Shown here: one piece after another, positions 57,101 through 64,000 of the stretch
Layout of the letters: each line of letters starts with the position of its first letter
Numbering within the stretch: the stretch's first letter is position 1
DNA from: Branchiostoma floridae
Lineage: Eukaryota; Chordata; Leptocardii; Amphioxiformes; Branchiostomatidae
Length of the DNA stretch: 64,000 nt
Assembly (NCBI RefSeq): GCF_000003815.2
Contig: NC_049997.1
Span: 6,805,134-6,869,133 of the forward strand
Reading direction: 5' to 3'
The notes under the pieces: model-generated
Seen by the model: only the letters and a program-made list of their open reading frames with translations
Told to the model about the DNA's origin: nothing
Databases searched by the model: none
Program-made: the position numbers and the translations under genes

Positions 57101-57938
57101 TATCATTATATGAAATACTATTATTACTATTATTTATCTATTTAGATAGGACTTCTCTTCACATTTGCACAAAAGAGCAACAACTTCAGAAGTCAGCATA
57201 TACCCTACCTATGATTCTATTAAACAAAGATTGTAAAGATATGAACTGGCATTTGTGGTTGTATTGTCCTGAAATGGACTTCGAACTTCGAAATGGACTG
57301 ACTACAAAAACATATGTTTGTAAATAGTACTTTGAAACTGATTTTAAACACTAGAACTTTTAAAGCAAAACAGAACAATATAACTAATACTAATAGTTTG
57401 TGAGATAATTCAAATGAGATCAAGAAAGAAGCTATACATATGTACGAGCGCTTGAATGGATGGATAATGTAGACAGCCATTCATATTGTATAAGGTGCGA
57501 AATTTCGCAACTCGAACTAGACCTCATTATAATAATAAAGTCCATTGTACGCTCTTTGGCTTCTGTGACTTCAACGACAGCTATTTTTGGCTTGTTTCGA
57601 CCAATATCATGTGTTCTACCTTTTGAGTAAATTCAGGGAAATCTTCAGACAAAAGAACAGGACTAGGATAAAAGATTTACCTAAACTACGTCACGAATTT
57701 TGTCTATCAAACCCGGACCATACCGGCTTTTTTCTCATCCCTCGACCAGGTATCTGTGAAAAATGGCGTATATACGCCATTGCTCTGCGACTGACCAAAT
57801 AACAAGCACGTTGTTTGTATCCCCAAGTCTTCCTCAAATTTACGGACGGTAGAGTCAAACAAATCTTACCTTATTTGTCGGGATAGACCGAAGTTTCTTG
57901 AAGATTGCGGCGATGTCTTGCTTGGTAGGGTCGGCCAT
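45167..57938 (-). CDS. ARFGAP2/3: ArfGAP2/3-type ADP-ribosylation factor GTPase-activating protein
   Basis: Fourteen exons: 57870-57938, 56892-57010, 55956-56028, 55298-55429, 54394-54583, 53838-53912, 51499-51560, 50596-50738, 49540-49680, 48494-48631, 48107-48235, 46579-46699, 46010-46213, 45167-45184. They total 1614 nt (537 aa plus stop), every junction GT/AG and in phase, close to the ~520 aa of vertebrate members. Exons 1-4 encode the ArfGAP domain: a C4 zinc finger (Cys25, 28, 45, 48; CFDC-x16-CIDC) and the arginine finger Arg53 in [10 protein letters not shown]. Exons 7-9 carry the basic [13 protein letters not shown] region that in this family binds coatomer and cargo, then a coiled-coil-like [10 protein letters not shown] stretch. 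Exons 12 and 13 each hold a Glo3 motif ([22 protein letters not shown]). The C-terminus IQDKYGS matches the family. It triggers GTP hydrolysis on Arf1 on COPI vesicles at the Golgi. Confidence 0.96.
45370..45990. repeat. ATCACATGATCA-rich array in the last ArfGAP2/3 intron
   Basis: Dozens of overlapping TCACATGATCATCACATGAT-type phrases, many containing the palindromes CATG and TGATCA, alternate with partial copies of exon 13. Similar phrases recur at 48650-48722, 62950 and 63820. Confidence 0.85.
45464..45930 (-). repeat. three tandem copies of the donor end of ArfGAP2/3 exon 13
   Basis: The last 40-85 coding bases and the 5' splice site of exon 13 (ends at 46010) recur with ends at 45858, 45670 and 45464. 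The first two keep CAG|GTGAG, the third CAG|GTGGG. Coding phrases such as CACCGTTGACTAGAGTGGC (plus strand) are retained. Spacing is 152, 188 and 206 bases. No acceptor accompanies the copies. Confidence 0.9.
46365..46515. repeat. GGTACCGG-type repeat fragment in intron 12
   Basis: CTTGTTATTTTCTTCAGCCG, GGTCCACTAATTC and ACAAGAAAAAACGGTTTTGT match copies at 9.9 and 33.5 kb. Confidence 0.55.
46700..48106. other. ArfGAP2/3 intron 11
   Basis: Holds a GGATATGATTTAGGAAAT repeat fragment near 46810, a CAGGGCTGTCTCAAGG-type repeat at about 47507-47700 and short CACATGGTTAT runs at 47810-47920. Plus-strand ORFs here have no support. Confidence 0.5.
48650..48722. repeat. 22-bp minisatellite
   Basis: GGTCAGGGCATGAGCATCAC-type units, about three, directly upstream (in transcript sense) of exon 10's acceptor. 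Confidence 0.8.
49184..49535 (-). repeat. two tandem copies of the donor end of ArfGAP2/3 exon 9
   Basis: The end of exon 9 (49540) recurs with copy ends at 49356 and 49189, units about 167-184 bases. Each keeps the coding CTAGGGATGGGGATAGCTGG-like block (minus strand) and a GAG|GTGAG donor. The intervening intron sequence (CAATTTCAACAGACAACCT and a GAAGAAGAAGAAG run) is also repeated. Confidence 0.9.
49745..50176 (-). pseudogene. duplicate of the acceptor side of exon 9, split by a MITE
   Basis: 50147-50176 and 49760-49797 together repeat the first 60 or so bases of exon 9 (codons for [20 protein letters not shown]). The duplicate has its own AG at the expected place but is cut in two by the element at 49798-50141 and lacks a donor. 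Confidence 0.88.
49798..50141. mobile_element. hAT-like MITE, 344 bp, 5-bp target duplication
   Basis: CAGGGTTCTAGC and GCTAGAACCCTG ends, CATGT repeated on both sides (49793-49797, 50142-50146). Internal GGCCACTACGCTAAAAT phrases are tandemly repeated near the ends. Real exon 9 supplies the uninterrupted target sequence. Confidence 0.88.
50958..51437. mobile_element. TIR element with AAGGTAGCAGAACACAG ends
   Basis: Perfect 17-bp inverted ends AAGGTAGCAGAACACAG / CTGTGTTCTGCTACCTT, 480 bp. If the outer AA belongs to the target, the flanks are TTAA (left) and TTCA (right), which would suit a Kolobok or piggyBac-type TTAA target; that is tentative. Lies in ArfGAP2/3 intron 7. Confidence 0.75.
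51561..52619. other. ArfGAP2/3 intron 6, first part
   Basis: No exon or clear repeat seen; A-rich non-coding DNA. Confidence 0.45.
52620..53019. mobile_element. hAT-like MITE, 400 bp, 5-bp target duplication
   Basis: CAGGGTTCTAGCCAGGATTC at one end, GCAAGAACCCTG at the other, CTATT on both sides (52615-52619, 53020-53024). Same family as 49798-50141. Confidence 0.85.
53182..53700. repeat. two CAGGGCTGTATCCAGC repeats in tandem
   Basis: CAGGGCTGTATCCAGCTTTT begins at about 53187 and 53402. The right ends CAACCCTG (53392) and CCTGGAGACAGCCCTG (53685-53700) are inverted relatives. Similar ends occur near 47.5 and 61.8 kb. Confidence 0.6.
54640..54812. repeat. foldback repeat with CAACTGGATATGGTTTTGG arms
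   Basis: Left arm GTAACTCAAGCAACTGGATA, right arm TATCCAGTTGCTTGAGTAAC, loop with TTCGTCAGTGACATTGAAAC. Same family as 23294-23465. Confidence 0.8.
54893..54955 (-). pseudogene. partial copy of the acceptor end of ArfGAP2/3 exon 5
   Basis: The sequence from the CCCCCACAG acceptor into the first 40 coding bases of exon 5 (CTCCACATTGACACA, then CCTGAACACAAGGA) is repeated upstream in transcript sense. A deletion inside it breaks the frame, and no donor follows. Confidence 0.8.
55430..55955. other. ArfGAP2/3 intron 3, with remnants of TA-flanked MITEs
   Basis: AATGTTCGCAATGGTTTTAT and CAAACTTAAAACCGCC (55600s), and ACTCCATTTTCCCACTACTG (55870s), match the 8992-9189 family. Confidence 0.55.
56029..56891. 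other. ArfGAP2/3 intron 2
   Basis: No exon or repeat structure recognised. Confidence 0.5.
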
Positions 57939-58434
57939 CTTGGAACTATGCTACGTCACCAAATTTACAGGAAGTGACCAGACGGTCAAAGTTTTCCACC
58001 CCTTCGACAAAAGAAGTCAACACTGTAGGTAACTCGTAACGCAATTATACGATTAAACTGCCTTACGGTAACATTTTCGCTGGTTTTACCGCGTTTTTCA
58101 GTATTTTTGGGCTGTCTTCTTGAGGTCAATGACCTGATATTACGTACGGTGTGCGCTCATTGGCTACTTTTTGCCGCAAATGAAATACAGGAAATGGATA
58201 GATTTTACGACAGTGATAACTTGCGGCTCAGATTTTGCGATGGAATTTCTTCAGTAGTTGCGTCACTTCCGTAAACAAAGTAGCGTCCCCACAAAAGACG
58301 CTGCAACACTAGTAGGCTCAAAGGTCGGGGTTTTGTTTTCCTTCCAGATCATTCTAGCACCTTCGCCGTGTTTTTCCCTCCCACGTTCGAAACGGTTAGG
58401 TGTATTTGTGCCTCAGCAACCGTCTTGACAAGAG
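57939..58434. promoter_or_regulatory. bidirectional promoter region, ArfGAP2/3 and TCP11-like
   Basis: Divergent genes are separated by about 0.5 kb. CTACGTCACC (57951) resembles a CRE, AGGAAGTG (57969) and CACTTCCG (58264) are ETS-type sites. The ArfGAP start codon itself sits in CCAAGATGGCC, a YY1-type element. A donor AG|GTGAGC at 58434 would end a non-coding first exon of the TCP11-like gene. No TATA box is evident. Motif calls are by eye. Confidence 0.5.
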
Positions 58435-59743
58435 GTGAGCGTCGTTTTTTTCTCAATTTCTTGTCGTTTTGTGATGTTTTTAAGTGCCCGCAGCTGAACA
58501 GCTGATCTGTAAGCGTACCCCCACTGGTGGGGAAATTCCTGGGCGTAGAAATGTTTTGATCGGTCCAAAAATAACATCAGGGTTCGCCTTTCTGGTAGCA
58601 TGACGTTCTATTTTGGACAGGGAATCCTTTCATTCAGTTGCCAAGGCGGATTTAAAGACAAGATATGCAGAACGACAGATTTATTTTGAGGTTTTTGAAG
58701 CTGACAGACGCTTTTAATTACATAACCAGACTACAACATATAATTACCGACACTGGTAATTTTCCACCCCTTGTCACTTCAAGAAATTGCAGTCAGTGTG
58801 TCCATCTGTATTATTGTTTGAAACCGAGTTCCTTGTCATATCTATTTATGGCTTTAATGATTGATAATAATTTCCTGTTTTCCTTGACATTTTTGTAGTC
58901 CAGCTGTTCTATGTAATCTGAATCCACTTATGGAAAATAGGCGGAACTAACTGATTGATTGATTAGTGTTTACACAGATTAACTAATTAGTAATGCCTTA
59001 TCATTGGGCCAACCTCTTTTGTTTTTCCAATTATGAAGAAACCTATGCAATATAATTTATAATAAAGCTGATAGGCAGAGAGAGAGGTGAATAGGCAGAT
59101 GGGTATAGGGTAACCCTTAACTGAGTCACTTGTGCAAATATTGTGTGTGACTCATCTATTCAGTATTAGAAGGTGATTCCATCTTTTTAACATTGGCTAT
59201 TCAGGTAATGTTGAACAGAAATGCTACATAAAAAAGGTACAGCAGTGCTTCCAAAAATGACAAAGCTTGACAAAACTGATACGTGATAGAATTTTTTCCA
59301 AGGTTTGGCTTAAATGACTAGTATTTATGTTGATAGGTGATAGCTATATCCTATCTAGTTGTAGAATGAATGGTCTCTTGATGATTTAGTATCTAGTTCA
59401 AGGTTTTATTTTTATTACAACTCAAAAGCTCAATCCCGATGTGTCAGGCAAAGAAAAAAATGTTTACTTGAATGATTTGGAGTTGAATTCAATTCTCTAC
59501 AGCTTTACAAAGCCACTGGTTATGAAAAATACTATTTCTGTACTCCTACAGTCCCAGTAACTCTGCTGCGTCACATTGTTTTGGTCACGTCCGCTCCCGT
59601 CATTACGTCACCTTGACTTCAGCAGGGAAAATCAATGAGGTAATGGAGCCTGTTTCCTCTGCATGCTGCGCACATGGCACAGACGGCCAGTAGCCTGTGT
59701 TTACACAATCTCTTGCTGGCTGGGGTTAATGACCCCCTCCCTG

Positions 59744-59821
59744 AGCCTGACTAAAATCGCGCTCCTAGGGCGGCGGCAATACTATAGGGCTGGCCGCCAG
59801 GAGCGCGATTATAGTCAGGCT
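59744..59821. repeat. foldback element with AGCCTGACTA ends
   Basis: AGCCTGACTAAAATCGCGCT and AGCGCGATTATAGTCAGGCT-like arms (AGGAGCGCGATTATAGTC, then AGGCT) enclose a 30-base GC-rich loop. The AGCCTG end is shared with the hairpin at 7841. Confidence 0.8.
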
Positions 59822-62001
59822 AAGACGGCCAGCTGTGTTGATAAACATTGGCAGGTGAAGGTCCTTTCAGAAGGGATCATCTCATCATTATGCCAAAAAG
59901 CTCAGTTAGGCCTAGGAAAAAAAATGTTGTGTTTCCTGTTTCAGTCCTGAAAAAATTAGGGTCGGTAGGTAGGTATTATCTTTTTTTTTGTGTTTTTTTT
60001 AGGCTGGCCAAAACTCTAGTGATACATATCACAATACTGTTGAACAAAGTAAACTGAAATGCATGATGACACTTGTCTTTCAATGTCAAACTTTAATTTT
60101 GTGCATGATAGATACGTTTATCCTTCATTAGATGGGACAAGCAGTGTCTCTACTTGAATAGGAAGCAGGCTAAATAAAAATTCTATCTGGAAGCTATGTG
60201 ACTCCACTGCCCAACCCAAAAAAAAGTCTAGGGTTGGCAGGTTTTTTTAGGGTAGGTAGGGAAACAGGAAACACAACATTTTTTTCCTAGGCCTTACTCA
60301 AGCAACTGGATATGATTTTGGAAACTGTATGATTTTCCAAAGTAATATCCAGTAGCTTATAATGAGTAACTGCTTTTGAGCATATCTTATTACCTGGATG
60401 TGTAACCTTCATCGAGGTATCACTTTGTGATACTAGAAAGATATTTTTGTTCTTGGGCAGCCAGCATTAAATTCTTCTCTGTTTGTCATTCGCTTTGATG
60501 GAGACAGTCCTACAAAGAAATTTACAATATGTCATTGTTTACAAATTTTCATCATTTTGTTTAAATTTTGACTTTCTTATATCTTAATTTTGACTTTCTT
60601 ATATCTTAATTCACACATTTTTGTCTGTGTTGCTATCAAGGTTGAGGAAATTATCTTCAAGTTTCATAAAAAGAAAAATTCTGTCAAATGATGGAATGAC
60701 AGGTGCTGGCTTGAGCCCTGTTGGGTGAAACTTTATCAATTTGAATCACAGACTGTGTAATAACTACAGTGAAGTTATTACAGTTTTATGACCCAATGTT
60801 ATGATGTATGAGTGTCACTGAAACTGGAACTGCTCTGCCAATAGGTCAGGTATGTCCCTGTTTGAGGTCAGGGCCAATGGCATTCACAGATACGTGCCGT
60901 GCACTCAAATACTGTTGATTGTATTGGCAAGATTTGATTTTGAAGTCCTCCTTGTCAGGTTTATTCTAGTTATAATTGCTGTTATAATAAATCATACTTT
61001 AAGTGATTGTACAGTAATTGTTTCTGGGGAATGCTGAATTTGTTGATGAGTTTGATTTTTCCTACTGCAGCTATTTTAATGGGAATTAGAGAGGTATATG
61101 AATGGGGTAGAAAATTTAGTTTTCCCTTCCATAAATTCAAAACCACACTTACTGTCCTTACCAATCTAACATCTTGTCTATTTGACTTTTATCAGTCTTT
61201 ACTTGGAAAGCTGTGATAAAATCTGTCTGTTTGAAGCAATTTGTTATCATCAAGATTTTAAATGAAACCAGCCATTCCCTTTTGATACGACTTAATCAGA
61301 TTTGCTGACAAGCATTTACACTTTGATAGATTTCTTAACCATGTTCCCTTATCAAATGGATTGCAAAAAGAGAAATCAAACATTGTCAACAAAAATGAGT
61401 CCATCTTTTTTCACCATGGATACTTGAGTATTTCTAAAGCCCTCTAGTCTTCACTATTATTGTTCAGCACTGTACTGTTGTATAGAAACTACAGCAGCAG
61501 TGATCTCTATATTTAGCTCTCACCATGGCAACAGTGGGGTGTGCGGTGTACTTAACATTACTGTGTCGTCAGGTCCGTTATCATCAGTTCATCGCTGCCA
61601 GGGTTGTTTAACCTCTACATTAGCTCTAGCAAAAATCAATACACTCAAGGTTGTCTGACCTAGCTTTCAGCCCAGTGTTGGTGCCTGTTGGGAGAACATA
61701 AAAATTCTACTTAGCACTTACTGTCAAGAAAATGTGAAGGCAAATTTAGTAGGCTGTTCATTTATTTTCTTTCTGAATCTTTTTCTTTTTGACAGGGTCG
61801 TCTCCAGGACATGTCCCTTTGTACCAGGATGAAAATTTTACCCCATCTTTCAAAATATCTTTAAACGACACGAAACTGGTGATAGAAGTATTTTTTAACT
61901 TACTGGTAAAAAGAAGAATGAGAGGTTTAACAATGAAGGGTTCGCAGACAATGTCAATGAGGATGTAGAAATTATAGCTGGAGACAGTCTATTAACCTAA
62001 T

Positions 62002-62383
62002 CAGGGTTCTCAGAATGTTTTAGTATAGTGGAGGGGCTGGCAAAGATAACCCGAAGCGACGCGCTGTTTCATGAAAATGGGTTCATTTTGCAATGACAGA
62101 GGGTGTCAAATACTACAAGTATAATATATTATAGCGATTCCTTTGCTGTGAAGTGGCTAAACGACTATTGTTTTGATCATCGCCCATTCACAAGTTTTTG
62201 CAGACAATGCCGACTGGAAAAGTGACGCCACTTGGCACAAAAACTATGAATTTTCATGAATTTTAGCAAAACTAACCAGGAAAATAGGGAAGAAACACAT
62301 TGAATTTCAAAAGTAGTATAGTGGTGCTGGGCTAGGAGTATAATGGAGGGCCGCCGTTATTCCATCCTCTGGGGAGGACTCTG
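62002..62383. mobile_element. hAT-like MITE, 382 bp
   Basis: Reverse-complement copy of 38363-38744, the same length. CAGGGTTCTCAGAAT and CTGGGGAGGACTCTG ends; TAAT directly repeated on both sides. Confidence 0.8.
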
Positions 62384-62547
62384 TAATTTATCTAGTCTAT
62401 CGAGTCTTAGCCAGGCTCTCTTTGGGGCAGCATGAAGCTCTCTGCCGCTGGGGAAGTTGTTTATTTTGCATTCAATAGAAACTAGCAAACTGCAGGGCAC
62501 AGCAAACTAGAACAACTCAATATAATAGTAATCTTTTGTTTTTTCAG

Positions 62548-63992
62548 AGGTGGTTTTGACTCGCCCACATCTTAAGTGTTCATCAAGGTAACCAATCACA
62601 GATTCCATGATGCCCAACAACAACCAATCGGATGAGAGCAAGAACTCATCCAAGGATGTGGACATGCCGCCTATTGGAGATGGTCAGAATTGAACTTACT
62701 GCTTTTTTCTGGAAGTCTATTTACAGCATTGGAAATATACAAAAGTATATGTTGATGTGAATCTAGCTATAGTATAGTACATGTTTAATACAAGTTTATA
62801 AAGTGTAGCAACCTATAGGCTGATTTGAGCTTCTCATGAGTAGATAAAGGTTCAAATACAAACAAAAAAGTAAAGCTCTAGCCAACAAGCTTTTGATTGG
62901 TCCTCTGGTCCTTCTCAAGTTGGAATGACCCAACGTCTACATTTTGTATGTCACATGATGATGATGATGTCACATGACCTGCATGGTTAATTATTAAAGG
63001 ATCAGAGGATTGATCGAAAGCTTGTTGGTAAGAGTTTTACTTTGTATACAGAAGAAGCACATACAATCTCCACAACACGCCAAAAAGCAGTTCCTCAAGG
63101 AACTGGATATGATTTTGCTTGAGTAACTACTTCTTGGTGTATCTTATTACCTGGATGTCTAACCTTCATCGACAAATCTCTACAACAGTATTGTTGTTAA
63201 TTAATAATTTACAGGCCCTGAGTCCCCAGAGTCTAGTGAAAGTGACGAGCTGGCGTCTTCATCCGAGGGAGAACTGTTTGGGAAGCGTCGCCGCATGGGC
63301 ATCCCTGTCAGCAGCCCCTTCAAAACTCCCCCGGGAAGCCCCTTCAAGATGCCCATGACCATCCCTTCTCGTAAGTCGATCTTATTTCGAGTTGGAAGTT
63401 TTGAAGATAAAGGTAACTGAGGAAGCCCAATAGCATTCTTTAAGCCGTAGGGGCAGTAGATTTTTATCCTCTGTGTCCAGGCCTCCAGGGCATGGTATTG
63501 GACCAACTCTTTCCTTCCACCACATTTTATAACACAATACATCCCCAACGTCAGGTACCCGTTTTTACACCTGGAGGAAAACTGCGTCCAAAGAACACAA
63601 CAAAAAGACAAGAATGTTGCTTCTGCTAGACCAGCCACTTAGCCATTTATAATCAATGAATAAGGAGTCTAATGTTTTACAAGGATGAAACTGATCTAAC
63701 TCTGTGAGAAAATAGACACCCAAGTATTGCTGACAATTGTCAAATCTTATTCATATGTATACAGTCATCTGTAAATTTCTGTATTTCCACTCAATTCTCA
63801 TGTGCAATGCATCTTTTAATCACATGATGATAATCACATGACAATCACCTGTTCCCCAGCCTCCCCTCCCCAGTGGATCTCCCTGGAGGAACTGATGACT
63901 GTGTCCAACGGGGTGACTAACATGGCGCTGGCTCATGAGATCGCTGTTGACAATGACTTCCGACTACAGAAGTACATGCCACCTGAGAACAG
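62548..63992 (+). CDS. TCP11L1: TCP11-like protein, 5' coding exons
   Basis: Coding starts at the first of two adjacent ATGs (62607) in exon 62548-62682, and continues in 63215-63370 and 63860-63992; the gene runs off the window. The 121 codons join in phase. The N-terminal 75 or so residues are Ser/Pro-rich and acidic (PESPESSESDELASSSEGEL) with a basic KRRR stretch. The last exon matches the start of the TCP11 domain: SPPQWISLEELMTVSNGVTN, then MALAHEIAVDNDF and PPEN, as in vertebrate TCP11L1. TCP11 itself acts in sperm; TCP11L1 is widely expressed with poorly defined function. The donor after exon 2 (G|GTCAGA) is weak but the phase fits. A single pre-duplication TCP11 family gene is equally possible. 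Confidence 0.88.
63075..63185. repeat. GGATATGATTTTG-type repeat fragment in the TCP11-like intron
   Basis: CAAAAAGCAGTTCCTCAAGG, AACTGGATATGATTTTG and TTACCTGGATGTCTAACC match the foldback family at 23.3 and 54.7 kb. Confidence 0.7.
63371..63859. other. TCP11-like intron 3
   Basis: A SINE tail fragment (GGTACCCGTTTTTACACCTG) is near 63556 and TCACATGATGATAATCACAT near the 3' end. A long antisense ORF through the previous exon has no support. Confidence 0.5.
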
Positions 63993-64000
63993 GTAACAGT

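Larger units (their letters stand above)
58435..62547 (+). other. presumed first intron of the TCP11-like gene
   Basis: No coding exon supported. It holds a foldback element (59744-59821), CAACTGGATATGATTTTGG repeat parts near 60.3 kb, a CAGGGTCGTCTCCAGGACAT repeat at 61.79 kb and a MITE at 62002-62383. Plus-strand ORFs at 59663 and 60852 overlap repeats or have no context. Confidence 0.45.

Noticed and set aside
63201-63638. 145-codon minus-strand ORF
   Set aside because: Antisense of the TCP11-like exon running into its intron; no family resemblance.

Overview
The window is animal nuclear DNA, most likely from an amphioxus (Branchiostoma, a cephalochordate). The evidence is short coding exons with GT/AG introns, gene families matching deuterostome orthologues, very dense small non-autonomous DNA transposons, and tandem repeats that run across exon-intron junctions. 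That last habit was described in amphioxus as 'mirage' minisatellites (from memory). The species call is an inference; no search was run.

Layout. (1) 848-3.26 kb, plus strand: the last two coding exons and 3' UTR of a receptor-type protein tyrosine phosphatase; its C-terminal coding segment recurs three more times in the UTR. (2) 9.3-18.1 kb, plus: the 3' five coding exons (175 codons) of a gene I do not recognise. (3) 21.5-35.6 kb, minus: a rhodopsin-class GPCR. One large exon (21464-22968) encodes everything from mid-TM1 to the stop. Four separate 49-nt exons, 6.5 to 12.6 kb upstream, each encode a start codon and the first half of TM1, and each ends in a consensus donor in the same phase, so any one completes TM1. 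(4) 36-45 kb: no single-copy gene seen, only LINE and SINE remnants, minisatellites and transposons. (5) 45.2-57.9 kb, minus: a complete 14-exon ArfGAP2/3 gene (537 aa, all splice phases consistent). (6) 58.4 kb to the end, plus: the 5' part of a TCP11-like gene, head to head with ArfGAP2/3 across about 0.5 kb.

Two themes run through the window. First, the PTP, the unrecognised gene, the GPCR and ArfGAP2/3 all carry tandem copies of a piece of one or more of their own exons, together with the adjoining splice site or stop codon. Second, repeat insertions are unusually readable: several have target-site duplications, and four can be checked against an uninterrupted copy elsewhere in the window (mariner at 14.2 kb, a 1.06-kb element at 10.4 kb, a MITE in a LINE tail at 38.4 kb, a MITE in a duplicated ArfGAP exon at 49.8 kb).

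The genes are unrelated in function: phosphotyrosine signalling, GPCR signalling, COPI vesicle traffic, and the TCP11 family. Only the ArfGAP2/3-TCP11L pair looks co-arranged, through its shared promoter interval. No functional tRNA, rRNA, CRISPR array or prokaryotic-style operon was seen.
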